A program made the position numbers and the translations under genes. Shown piece by piece: positions 24,701 through 34,790 of a DNA stretch of 64,000 nt. This stretch comes from Siphonodentalium dalli (lineage: Eukaryota; Mollusca; Scaphopoda; Gadilida; Siphonodentaliidae), in contig CP136069.1 of the NCBI GenBank assembly GCA_032622095.1, positions 66,923,319-66,987,318 on the forward strand. Reading direction: 5' to 3'. Each line of letters begins with the position of its first letter. The first letter of the stretch is position 1. The notes under the pieces were generated by a model, which searched no databases, was not told the DNA's origin, and saw only the letters and a list, made by a program, of their open reading frames with translations.

Positions 24701-26410
24701 TGGTCTGCGCATGCGTTGCACGGGCGCCGCACGGGCTCGCCAATACGACAACGTCCACCGCCTGGTCAAACTACACACACGTACCAAGTTTCGTCCCGAT
24801 CGGTCGAGAATCGTAGATTTGTATAAATGACAAACAAACAAACAGACAAACAGACAGACAAACAGACAGAGGTCTTCAAATATATATGAGACTAGCCGAT
24901 GAGCCCGACGTTGTCCGGGCTATTCAAAAACAAAATTTCAAGTCGATAGCTCCACCCGTTTCCGAGGTCTGGTCTGTGCATGCGCGAAGCTTGCGTCGCA
25001 CGGGCTCGGCGACCCGATAAAATTCGTATCCGGGGCAAGATACATTCACATAGCAAATTTCAAGTCGATAGCTCCACCCGTTTCCGAGATATCGTCTGCG
25101 CATGCGCTGCACGGGCGTCGCACGGGATCGCCAATACTACAAGGACGACCGCCTGGACAAAGTACACACATGTACCAAGTTTCGTCCCGATCGGTCGAGA
25201 ATCATAGATTTGTATAAATGACATACAGACAAACAGACAGAGGTCTTCAAAATATATATGAGACTAGCCGATGAGCCCGACGTTGTCCGGGCTATTCAAA
25301 AACCAAATTTCAAGTCGATAGCTCCACCCGTTTCCGATATCTGGTCTGCGCATGCGCGAAGCTGTCATCGCACGGGCTCGGCGACCCGATAAAATTCGTA
25401 TCCGGGGCAAGATACATTCACATAGCAAATTTCAAGTCGATAGCTCCACCGTTTTCGAGATCTCGTCTGCGCATGCGCGAAGTGGGCGCCGCGCGGGCTC
25501 GCCAATACGACAACGTCGACCGCCTGGTCAAACTACACACACGTACCAAGTTTCGTCCCGATCGGTCGAGAATAGTAGAATTGTATAAAGGACATACAGA
25601 CAGACAGACAAACAGAGGTCTTCAAAATATATAAGAGACTAGCCGATGAGCCCGACGTTGTCCGGGCTATTCAAAAACCAAATTTCAAGTCGATAGCTAT
25701 TCAAAAACCAAATTTCAAGTCGATAGCTCCACCCGTTTCCGAGATCTGGTCTGCGCATACGCGAAGCTGGCGTCGCACGGGCTCGGCGACCCGATAAAAT
25801 TCGTATCCGGGGCAAGATACATTCACATACCAAATTTCAAGTCGATAGCTCCACCCGTTTCCGAGATCTCGTCTGCGCATGCGCTGCACGGGCGTCGCAC
25901 ATACCACAACGACCGTGTCCGTGGGATTTCACCCCTAGATAGGAAGTTTGGTCTCGATCGGTGGAGAATCGTAGATTTGTACAAATGACAAACAGACAAA
26001 CAGATAGATTGTATCAAAATATATAAGAGAGATATGTAAATTAGATAGATTGTATCAAAATATATAGGAGAGATATGTAAATTATCTACACACCATTACT
26101 GGTGTTTGTCAAAGTTTAGTGGGGTATATCAATACTCATTCACGATCATATCATTGAGGTCCGGATGATGTGGGTTATCTCTCGAATACAGATTGTATCA
26201 AAATATATAGGAGAGACTAGCCGATGAGCCCGCGACGTTGTCCGGGCTATTCAAAAACCAAATTTAAAGTCAATAGCTCCACCCGTTTCCGAGATCTGGT
26301 CGCAGGCGCGAAGCTGGCGTCGCACGGGCTCGGCGACCCGATAAAATTCGTATCCGGGGCAAGATACATTCACATAGCAAATTTCAAGTCGATAGCTCCA
26401 CCCGTTTCCG
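21786..26410. repeat. Large near-identical block, copy 2 (6140-bp offset)
   Basis: This is the second copy of the 4.6-kb block at 15646-20270, almost base-perfect. The copies part near 26400, where this one has a full CCCGTTTCCGAG and copy 1 has CCCGTTCCGAG. Such identity over kilobases in a satellite implies a very young duplication, or collapse and re-expansion by the assembler. Confidence 0.85.
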
Positions 26411-29400
26411 AGATCTGGTCTGCGCATGCGCGAAGCTGGTCGCACGGGCTCGGCGACCCGATGAAATTCGTATCCTGGGCAAGATACATTCACATAGCAA
26501 ATTTCAAGTCGATAGCTCCACCCGTTTCCGAGATCTCGTCTGCGCGAAGCTGGCGTCGCACGGGCTCGGCGACCCGATAAAATTCGTATCCGGGGCAAGA
26601 TACATTCACATACCAAATTTCAAGTCGATAGCTCAACCCGTTTCCGAGATCTGGTCTGCGCATGCGCGAAGCTTGCGTCGCACGGGCTCGGCGACCCGAT
26701 AAAATTCGTATCCGGGGCAAGATACATTCACATAGCAAATTTCAAGTCGATCGCTCCACCCGTTTCCGATATCTTGTCTGCGCATGCGCTGCACGGGCGT
26801 CGCACGGGGTCGCCAATACCACAACGACCGTGTCCGTGGGATTTCACCCCTAGATAGGAAGTTTGGTCTCGATCGGTGGAGAATCGTAGATTTGTACAAA
26901 TGACAAACAGACAATTTAAACAGATAGATTGTATCAAAATATATAAGAGAGATATGTAAATTAGATAGATTGTATCAAAATATATAGGAGAGATATGTAA
27001 ATTATCTACACACCATTACTGGTGTTTGTCAAAGTTTAGTGGGGTATATCAATACTCATTCACGATCATATCATTGAGGTCCGGATGATGTGGGTTATCT
27101 CTCGAATACAGATTGTATCAAAATATATAGGAGAGACTATCCGATGAGCCCGCGACGTTGTCCGGGCTATTCAAAAACCAAATTTAAAGTCAATAGCTCC
27201 ACCCGTTTCCGAGATCTGGTCGCAGGCGCGAAGCTGGCGTCGCACGGGCTCGGCGACCCGATAAAATTCGTATCCGGGGCAAGATACATTCACATAGCAA
27301 ATTTCAAGTCGATAGCTCCACCCGTTTCCGAGATCTGGTCTGTGCATGCGCGAAGCTGGCGTCGCACGGGCTCGGCGGCCCGATGAAATTCGTATCCGGG
27401 GCAAGATACATTCACATAGCAAATTTCAAGTCGATAGCTCCACCCGTTTCCTATATCTGGTCTGCGCATGCGCGAAGCTGGCGTCGCACGGGATCGGCGA
27501 CCCGATAAAATTCGTATCCGGGGCAAGATGCATTCACATACCAAATTTCAAGTCGATAGCTCAACCCGTTTCCGAGATATGGTCTGCGCATGCGCGAAGC
27601 TTGCGTCGCACGGGCTCGGCGACCCGATAAAATTCGTATCCGGGGTAAGATACATTCACATACCAAATTTCAAGTCGATAGCTCCACCCGTTTCCGAGAT
27701 CTTGTCTGCGCATGCGCTGCACGGGCGTCGCACGGGCTCCCCAATACGACAACGACGACCGCCTGGTCAAACTACACACACGTACCAAGTTTCGTCCCGA
27801 TCGGTCGAGAATCGTAGATTTGTAAAAATGACATACAGACAGACAGACAAACAAACAGAGGTCTTCAAAATATATTATAGACTAGCCGATGAGCCCGACG
27901 TTGTCCGGGCTATTCAAAAACCAAATTTCAAGTCGATAGCTCCACCCGTTTCCGAGATCTCGTCTGCGCATGCGCGAAGCTGGCGTCGCACGGGCTCGGC
28001 GACCCGATAAAATCCGTATCCGGGGCAAGATACATTCACATACCAAATTTCAAGTCGATAGCTCCACCCGTTTCCGAGATCTCGTCTGCGCATGCGCGAA
28101 GCGGGCGCAGCACGGGCTCGCCAATACGACATCGTCTACCGCCTGGTCAAACTACACATACGTACCAAGTTTCGTCCCGATCGGTCGAGAATCGTAGATT
28201 TGTATAAATGACATACATACAGACAGACATACAGACAAACAGACAGAGGTCTTCAAAATATATATGAGACTAGCCGATGAGCCCGACGTTGTCCGGGCTA
28301 TTCAAAAACCAAATTTCAAGGCGATAGCTATTCAAAAACCAAATTTCAAGTCGATAGCTCCACCCGTTTCCGAGATCTGGTCTGCGCATGCGCGAAGCTG
28401 GCGTCGCACGGGCTCGGCGACCCGATAAAATTCGTATCCGGGGCAAGATACATTCACATACCAAATTTCAAGTCGATAGCTCCACCCGTTTCCGAGATCT
28501 CGTCTGCGCATGCGCGAAGCTGGCGTCGCACGGGCTCGGCGACCCGATAAAATTTAATTCCGGGGCAAGATACATTCACATAGTAAATTTCAAGTCGATA
28601 GCTCCACCCTTTTCCGATATCTCGTCTGCGCATGCGCGAAGCGGGCGCCGCACGGGCTCGCCAATACGACAACGACGACCGCCTGGTCAAACTACACACA
28701 CGTACCTAGTTTCGTCCAGATCGGTCGAGAATCGTAGATTTGTATAAATGACATACAGACAGACATACAGACAGAGGTCTTCAAAATATATATGAGACTA
28801 GCCGATGAGCCCGACGTTGTCTGGGCTATTCAAAAACCAAATTTCAAGTCGATACCTCCACCCGTTTCCGAGGACTGGTCTGCGCATGCGTTGCACGGGC
28901 GCCGCACGGGCTCGCCAATACGACAACGTCCACCGCCTGGTCAAACTACACACACGTACCAAGTTTCGTCCCGATCGGTCGAGAATCGTAGATTTGTATA
29001 AATGACAAACAAACAAACAGACAAACAGACAGACAAACAGACAGAGGTCTTCAAAATATATGAGACTAGCCGATGAGCCCGACGTTGTCCGGGCTATTCA
29101 AAAACAAAATTTCAAGTCGATAGCTCCACCCGTTTCCAAGGTCTGGTCTGTGCATGCGCGAAGCTTGCGTCGCACGGGCTCGGCGACCCGATAAAATTCG
29201 TATCCGGGGCAAGATACATTCACATAGCAAATTTCGAGTCGATAGCTCCACCCGTTTCCGAGATATCGTCTGCGCATGCGAGAAGCTGGCGTCGCACGGG
29301 CTCGGCGACCCGATAAAATTCGTATACGGGGCAAGATATGTTCACATAGCAAATTTCAAGTCGATAGCTCCACCCGTTTCCGAGATCTCGTCTGCGCATG

Positions 29401-29532
29401 CGCGAAGCGGGCGACGCACGGGCTCGCCAATACGACAACGTCGACCGCCTGGTCAAACTACACACACGTACCCAGTTTCGTCCCGATCGGTCGAGAATCG
29501 TAGATTTGTATAAGTGACATAAAGACACACAT

Positions 29533-29587
29533 ACATACAGACAGACAGACAGACAGACAAACAGAGGTCTTCAAAATATATATGAGA
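29533..29587. repeat. Right edge of the array: CAGA run and last truncated module B
   Basis: The last module B ends with a CAGACAGACAGACAGA run, GAGGTCTTCAAAATATAT and GAGAT. The expected hairpin and next monomer are missing. Beyond it the composition changes abruptly to AT-rich unique sequence, so this is the array boundary. Confidence 0.8.
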
Positions 29588-30040
29588 TAGTGTCATACAG
29601 GAGAGTTCACGACAGTTAAAACACCATAAAAAAAACAAAAACAATGTGGTTTAAAAGGGGAAAACACTTTATTCAAAATAAACACTCTGGCCCCTCTAAC
29701 CCCTCTAAATATAAGACGAATTGAAAAACTTTTATTCACCACCAATTGCAATTTGTGACAACCCTTATAATATGTATTGATATGTATGTTATATTTCCAT
29801 GTTTATGACCGAATAAAAATTATTTTACAAAAATCAAACAACAGAAGAAGCACATCAAAGAAAAAAAGAAGAAAAAAACATCATGTCTAGATAAAAAAAA
29901 ATTCATCCTCATTGTTATGTTTATCATTCTCATAAGCCTAAAATCACCTTCAAGTGGTTTGTAGGAAAGGGCATTCTGCCCTTTCAAATCCTTCCTGGCC
30001 CAGCCTAATTCCTAATAAACAAAAATAAATAATGTCCTCA
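29588..30040. other. AT-rich non-coding stretch next to the array
   Basis: No gene is visible. The stretch holds A-rich runs, an AATAAA at 29812-29817 after a phrase TTTCCATGTTTATGACCG that looks like a retroelement 3' end, and several further short A-rich runs. I cannot assign it to a family. Confidence 0.5.
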
Positions 30041-30545
30041 TTCACATTCGCCAGCTGGTGGTCGAGCGGGTAGGTCGCATCGCTCTTGCTTTGTGTCTTA
30101 TCGCTGTTCCCACTGACTGGTGCCGACTTGCCTGTGAGTTGTGTGGCCGTTCTTCGGGACTAGCCGCCCGCGAGCGATTCGGCGTGAGCTGTTTACTGGA
30201 CTTGGCAGGGGATTATGGATTTACCCCCTCTGCTTTGTTAGCCGCCCATGGCAGATTGCACGTTGTGGATACCCTTAGCTGGACACTACACTAGGCTATA
30301 TAAAGGGAGGCTTCGTGCATCTGTCTGTGGACTACCAGATTGCTCCAGCAGTACCCTCTGATGGCGGTACTTCGGAAGCTGGATCCCACCAGCGACCTAC
30401 CATCTGGTATGGCGACGTGGACCAGAAGCAGAAGAAGTAGAGGCGGAGGAAGAAGACCCCCTCCAGGAAGAGAAGGGACGCTAACAGATTTAAGAGCCAA
30501 GTGGAGACAGGGGCGAGCTGAGAGACGTTCAGCTACCCCACTTGG
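30041..30545 (+). other. GC-rich segment with TATA box, possible LTR or promoter remnant
   Basis: About 500 bases stand out as G+C-rich between AT-rich flanks. A clear TATATAAA lies at 30297-30304, followed by GGGAGGCTTCGTGCATCTGT, as in a TATA promoter or the U3/R junction of a long terminal repeat. A purine-rich block (AGAAGAAGTAGAGGCGGAGG) follows near 30428. The two short ORFs (30058-30294 and 30340-30555 on the plus strand) have no recognisable domain and I do not call them genes. No second LTR is in the window, so a solo LTR is only a guess. Confidence 0.4.
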
Positions 30546-30589
30546 CAGCTGTTGAGAAAGGCTCTAATCCTGTCTAATGAGGTTCCTCA

Positions 30590-30972
30590 AGTGCCATAAT
30601 ATTTCAGTTTATAGAGCAATTTGCATTGATTGACCTTGCCAAAGGCTTTAAATAGTGAAGTCTAGTAAAATAAGACCGGTCTGCTGATGTCTCAAGAAAT
30701 CATCAGCTAATTGCACGAGTTGTGTTTCACATGATTTTCTTTCACGGAAGCCGTGCTGTAGATCAGAGAGGATCTTATTTTATAGATGTTTAGTGATATT
30801 AGATGCAATGATGTGTTCGGTTAGTTTACAGATGATACAGGTGAGGTTGATCGGTCTATTCTTTGCCGGGCTTGTCCAGTCCTATATTGCCCTGGGAGGA
30901 CACATCTCTCAAAGTCTTTTGAATAAGATTGGTAAGAAGGGGCAATTTCGTAGCGGAGTTGTTTCAGAATGC
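30590..30972 (-). pseudogene. Decayed non-LTR reverse transcriptase, downstream half of the interrupted older copy
   Basis: Read on the minus strand in changing frames, the segment shows reverse-transcriptase landmarks: ILKQLRYEIAP at the upstream end (about 30970-30938), then RPINLTCII and KLTEHIIASNITKHL, a stop, and LQHGFRERKSCETQLVQLAD. These align by eye with PENYRPISL...KQLEHIITSNIMSFL...HQHGFRSRLSCETQLV of the intact neighbour at 31137-32744, but differ enough to be another family. Several stops and frameshifts make it non-functional. It is cut at 30973 by the tail of the neighbouring element. The upstream half of the same copy appears to be at 33650-33770. Confidence 0.75.
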
Positions 30973-30973
30973 T

Positions 30974-31000
30974 GATCTATCTATCTATCTATCTATCTAC
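30974..31000 (-). repeat. GATA microsatellite, 3' tail of the non-LTR element
   Basis: On the plus strand this is a run of ATCT units between 30973 and 31000; on the minus strand it is (GATA)n. It lies 136 bases past the stop of the reverse-transcriptase ORF and directly abuts the older reverse-transcriptase remnant. This is the expected position of the simple-repeat tail that many CR1/L2/jockey-group elements use instead of poly(A). Confidence 0.75.
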
Positions 31001-31136
31001 AGTATACCCCATACCCTCAATGAACTGAGGATTATTAGGGGGCGCATGAATAAAATATAATTGCATGGTAAAAGAATTTTGTTGTTTTTATTTTTGTTTA
31101 TAATTAAAATCAAGAGCATTTGGAATTTATGTACCA

Positions 31137-32744
31137 TTATTTTGACGCTGGTGGTGGTTTTGTGGAGGAGCCCCGCTTGCTCTTACCGGGTTCATATAAG
31201 TGACTATGGAGGGCATCCTTAAACAATGATGTGTCTTGAATATTTGCAGTATCGGTTGGGATTTTGTTCCAGAGAGAAATTGTTCGGGGATAGAAGGAAG
31301 TGCTGAGGTATTTCGGTCGATAGAAGGGGCGGAGAAGTTTGTGGTCTCGTGTGGGAGTTAGTGGAGCAGAGTCAGTGATGTTTACGTGATTATATCTGAT
31401 TTTATGGAAGAGGATAACAGAGGAGAAGTCTCTTCTACTGCTAAGAGTAGGCCATTTAAGAATGTTTAACATGTTGGTGGGGCTGCTTGGGTAGTTGTAA
31501 ATATTGAAGATGTATCTGACTGCTCGGTGTTGAACCATTTCAATTTTTGAAGTAAGGCCTATTTGCCATGGGTGCCATATGGGGCAGCAGTATTCGAGCT
31601 GTGGTCGAACATAGGTTTTGTATGCCAGCTCCTTTATTATTCTGTTGTCTGTTCTGATGTTACGTTTTAGGAACCTCAGTGTGGCATTTGCTTTGTTCAC
31701 TATGTTATTAATGTGAGGTTTCCATTCAAGCTTGTTTGTGATGGTTAGGCCGAGGTACTTGGTTGCAGTGGTGTTTTTCAGTATTGTGCCATGAAGTAGA
31801 TAGTTGTTTGTTATTGGTTCTTTTTTTCTGGTTATTGTAATTATTTCACATTTGTTGGTGTTGAAAGACATGGCCCATTCTTTTCCCCATTTTTCGAGTT
31901 GGTTTAAATCTTGTTGGAGATGGTTGCAGTCAGTGGGGCATGAGATGGTACAGTAGACGATAGTGTCATCTGCGAAGAGTCGTGTGTTGCATTTCAGGGA
32001 TGTGGGCATATCATTGATGTAGATAAGGAAGAGGCAGGGCCCCAGGATAGAGCCCTGAGGAACACCTGATAGTACAGGGCATGATTCTGATTCAGAGCCA
32101 TCAACAAGGACTTTCTGTGTTCTGTTTGAGAGGAATGATGTTATCCAATTTACTGTGGTATTATCTATGCCCACTCTTTTCAGTTTTAAGATGAGGCGTT
32201 GGTGGTCAACTTTATCAAAGGCCTTTGAGAAGTCTAAAACCGCCACATCGGTTTGTTGATGCTGTGCAAGAGAGTCCAGTATGTCCTGTGAGAAAGAGAC
32301 AAGTTGAGTTTCACAGCTAAGACGTGAGCGGAATCCATGTTGGTGTTTATATAGGAGTTTATTTGAATCAAGAAAGGACATAATATTAGAAGTGATAATA
32401 TGTTCGAGTTGTTTGCTGAGGATACAGGTAAGAGATATTGGGCGATAGTTTTCAGGTTTTGCCTTAGATCCTTTTTTGAAGATTGGGGCAACTTGGGCAG
32501 TACGCCAGTCGAGGGGTACCTCACCTGATGAAAGAGAGTGGCGGAAGAGGTTTGTGATTATAGGTGAGATTTCTGCATGAGTTTCCTTAAGGAAATAGGG
32601 AGAGATCATGTCGATGCCCATTGCTTTGTTTGGTTTGAGCTGTTTCAGTAATTTGGACACGCCTTCGTTTGTGATGTCAATGATCTTCATTTCATTACTT
32701 CTGTGGTGCGACATTAGATGTTTTAGTTCGCACAAGTGTGACAT
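31137..32744 (-). CDS. Reverse transcriptase of a non-LTR retrotransposon
   Basis: The ORF encodes 535 residues of the RNA-directed DNA polymerase that copies element RNA at a nicked chromosomal target. The order of motifs is normal: PENYRPISL (residues 98-106), QHGFRSRLSCETQ (135-147), DFSKAFDKVDH with a catalytic Asp (171-181), SGVPQGSILGP (226-236) and the catalytic FADD box (257-260). The thumb and C-terminal region follow, with TKYLGLTI and a late RTISLWNKIP motif. No stop interrupts it. The annotated ATG is not a true start: the domain continues upstream in another frame, joined to the endonuclease part across a frameshift. This points to a relatively recent insertion. Jockey, CR1, L2 or Rex1 assignment would need a phylogeny. 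Confidence 0.9.
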   Translation of the reverse strand: MSHLCELKHLMSHHRSNEMKIIDITNEGVSKLLKQLKPNKAMGIDMISPYFLKETHAEISPIITNLFRHSLSSGEVPLDWRTAQVAPIFKKGSKAKPENYRPISLTCILSKQLEHIITSNIMSFLDSNKLLYKHQHGFRSRLSCETQLVSFSQDILDSLAQHQQTDVAVLDFSKAFDKVDHQRLILKLKRVGIDNTTVNWITSFLSNRTQKVLVDGSESESCPVLSGVPQGSILGPCLFLIYINDMPTSLKCNTRLFADDTIVYCTISCPTDCNHLQQDLNQLEKWGKEWAMSFNTNKCEIITITRKKEPITNNYLLHGTILKNTTATKYLGLTITNKLEWKPHINNIVNKANATLRFLKRNIRTDNRIIKELAYKTYVRPQLEYCCPIWHPWQIGLTSKIEMVQHRAVRYIFNIYNYPSSPTNMLNILKWPTLSSRRDFSSVILFHKIRYNHVNITDSAPLTPTRDHKLLRPFYRPKYLSTSFYPRTISLWNKIPTDTANIQDTSLFKDALHSHLYEPGKSKRGSSTKPPPASK

Positions 32745-32839
32745 GGTCAGAGGTTTTGGTGTTGTAAAAGCAGAGTGGAATTGCTGATTGAGGGCATCAG
32801 CTTGGTCTTTAGGATGGAGTTTGATTTCACCCTCAACTT

Positions 32840-33650
32840 TCAGTGGGGGACACCTGTATTTTCGCTTTTACGCTGTTTTACGAATGACCAAAATGTTTTC
32901 CCTGGTCTGTTGTTTACCGAGTCGCCTTTGCCTTCTTTGGGGCAGTCAGAACATACGATCTTTTCAATATGTTTCCAGTATGCTTGACGTATTTTGGTTT
33001 GAATGAGGCGTTTGATGGATTTGTATTTGGTTTGGATGTTTTCAGTGTTTTTGTTTTGGCCTCGCCTGATTTGTCGGTGAAGGTGCACTTTCTTCCGAAG
33101 GAGGCGTTTTATTTCAAGGGTGATCCATACCTTGGACTGGTTCTTTTGTGTAGTCTTGGTGGGGATATATTTGTTGGTGAGTTCATGGATCTTATTTTTT
33201 ATTAGTTGCCATTTTCCTTCCACGTCCAGTTTGTGTGTATATATAGCGTGGTAGTATTCTGCTTGGAATTCAGTAAGTTTGGCTTTTATGAGGTTCCAAT
33301 TGGCGTTGTTGTACAGTATGATCTTTCTTTTATGTGGCGGTGACGGTGTGGATTTAATACTGAGCTCATGGTAGACAATGTCATGATCTGAGTTACCGAG
33401 GCTTGGTAGAGTTTTGATGTTGTGAATAAGGCTGGGTTGGTTGAGGAAGAACAGATCTAGGGTGTTGTTGAGTCGTGTGGGTATTTTGACGACTTGTTCT
33501 AACCCTTTTTCCTCCATGATGTCGATGAATTCAGCATATAGGGAAGGACAACTACAGTCTGCTAGGATGTCATGTTTATCCCAGTCATATTTTGGGAGGT
33601 TGAAGTCCCCTAATATCCATATGTGGTTATTTCGAGGGACTCGAATATTG
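32840..33650 (-). pseudogene. Truncated AP-type endonuclease domain of the non-LTR element
   Basis: On the minus strand the frame contains WILGDFNLP (GDFN codons at 33599-33610) and GNSDHDIV (about 33394-33371). These are the C-terminal catalytic motifs of the apurinic-like endonuclease that nicks the target. The N-terminal half of the domain is absent because the element is truncated at 33650. A basic linker follows (RRGQNKNTE region), then KTFWSFVKQRKS just before a premature TGA at 32840-32842. This frame differs from that of the reverse transcriptase; a single-base slip in the G5 run at 32845-32849 would explain the break. Confidence 0.85.
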
Positions 33651-33770
33651 GTTTAATATTGTCTGGTCCAGCTGCTTTGTTTATTTTAAGATTTGATAGG
33701 AGTTCCTCTGAGACCTTTATGTTTTCCATGTTGGGAAATCCACAGTTGTTGGTGGTTACAAAAAAAAGAA
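33650..33770 (-). pseudogene. Upstream half of the interrupted older reverse-transcriptase copy
   Basis: The minus-strand reading contains GFPNMENIKVSEELL followed by LKINKAAGPDNIKPI, the classic segment just before the fingers of non-LTR reverse transcriptases. It stops at the 5' end of the younger element. The expected continuation (ILKQLRYEIAP) is found on the far side of that element, at 30970 and below. I infer that the two halves were one copy before the insertion. Confidence 0.75.
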
Positions 33771-33807
33771 AGCGTCTGTCTGACTGGGGCTATGTATGCT
33801 TTTTTTG

Positions 33808-33930
33808 TTACATTTCTCCGGTGCATGTCTGATGTTCCTGCGGAGAAGTCCAAGAGTGCAGTTTGCTCTTTTGGTTATTTTTCTCACATGTGATGACCAT
33901 GATAAATCGTCGGTGATGGTTAATCCAATT
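33808..33930 (-). pseudogene. Fragment of another reverse transcriptase C-terminal region
   Basis: The minus strand encodes an open stretch of about 41 residues with IGLTITDDLSWSSHV and ITKRANCTLGLLRRNIRH. These are characteristic of the region after the catalytic palm in CR1/jockey-type polymerases. It lies upstream, in transcription order, of an N-terminal fragment, so it belongs to a separate copy or a rearranged one. It ends near 33780 in an A-rich tract. Confidence 0.75.
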
Positions 33931-33959
33931 TTGGTGGATTTGGTGGATTTATTTTGACG

Positions 33960-34370
33960 ATGGAAATGAACACTTCCAGAAATTACTTAATTACAGATAA
34001 ATGTTTTCTGTATTTAAATAATATCATCGATGGACAGCCATACTAACACAACAAAATGATCACACCAGTTATATACCCACAGTCTCTGACAGTCTTGGAT
34101 TTAAATAAGCTGTATTCAAGTTTTCCGGGATTTTATCAGTTTCGTTTCGGAATTAATAGTTTCATTTTTTAATTTAATAAAAAAAACTTCCTCTCGAGCT
34201 CATTTCCGACAAGACTCGCACCCAAACGGTGGCTTCGGTATTCCACACGGTTTCTATGCAAATCAGAAGTCACTTTTTGAGTTACATGCAGTATAATATA
34301 TAGAATCTAAGCACCATTATATGGTAATGGCACTTCTGTCTTAGCATATTTAATATTAATAATTTACACA
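33960..34370. other. Non-coding AT-rich stretch
   Basis: No ORF, motif or clear repeat was recognised in this interval. Confidence 0.5.
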
Positions 34371-34790
34371 ATCACCAAGTCTGGCAAACACTGGCCAGTG
34401 GCAAATGTGAAAATTCAGCTACAAATTACAATGTCAATAGACAGTTGTATTCAATTCATCTACCCTAGCTGAATTCAACTGCTAGTATAGGCCTATATTT
34501 AGGTCAACATGACCGCTTTCGCAGCAGCAATCGTACTACGTTCATGACTAAACTAAACGGGCTGTTTTTTGATAAAAAATTAGAAGCACTAATTTGCGCA
34601 TCAAATTTAGGTGACCCAGTGTTATCCATCCGATTACTTTCACTTGTTTTGTGCCAAAGTGTTGCAATTTATCGACAGCGATTTCGCTTCTAAAATGGAC
34701 AGGAGCATTAGAATGGTGTACATAACCTCAAGCATTTGAACTCGCACACCACTATATAATTTATAAACGGGTGTGAGCGATTACGCCGAT

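Larger units (their letters stand above)
1..29587. repeat. Complex higher-order satellite-like tandem array
   Basis: The whole left 29.6 kb is one array. Its base unit is a 122-bp GC-rich monomer, seen as exact 122-bp spacing of the same start at 878, 1000, 1122 and 1244. Runs of one to four monomers are closed by module B (CAGA/CAAA run plus hairpin) or module C (AT-rich block). Composite units are then repeated at offsets of 528, 919, 1191, 1445, 6140, 6713 and 8777 bp. The array runs off the left edge of the window and ends sharply near 29587. Monomers are open in most frames on both strands, so long ORFs arise without selection; I annotate no genes here. I infer growth by repeated unequal exchange or replication slippage. 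Function is unknown. Confidence 0.95.
30974..33650 (-). mobile_element. 5'-truncated non-LTR retrotransposon (CR1/L2/jockey group)
   Basis: The element reads on the minus strand from a truncated endonuclease domain (33650) through a linker and reverse transcriptase (stop at 31137) to a short 3' UTR and GATA tail. ORF1 and the N-terminal part of the endonuclease are missing, which is typical of 5' truncation during target-primed reverse transcription. It is inserted into an older reverse-transcriptase copy. GAAT appears at both junctions (about 33649 and 30967) and could be a short target duplication. The only clear defect in the remaining coding part is a frameshift at the G5 run 32845-32849. 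Confidence 0.85.

Noticed and set aside
30053-30075. tRNA-derived SINE: TGGTCGAGCGGGTAGG resembles an A box
   Set aside because: No B box (GGTTCGANTCC) lies at the expected distance, and the TATA box 240 bases downstream fits a different type of promoter.
30058-30294. 78-codon ORF as a small gene
   Set aside because: It lies in a GC-rich segment where stops are rare, has no domain, and both strands have comparable ORFs.
32775-33205. Plus-strand ORFs over the retrotransposon
   Set aside because: They are antisense shadows of the endonuclease frame on the minus strand.
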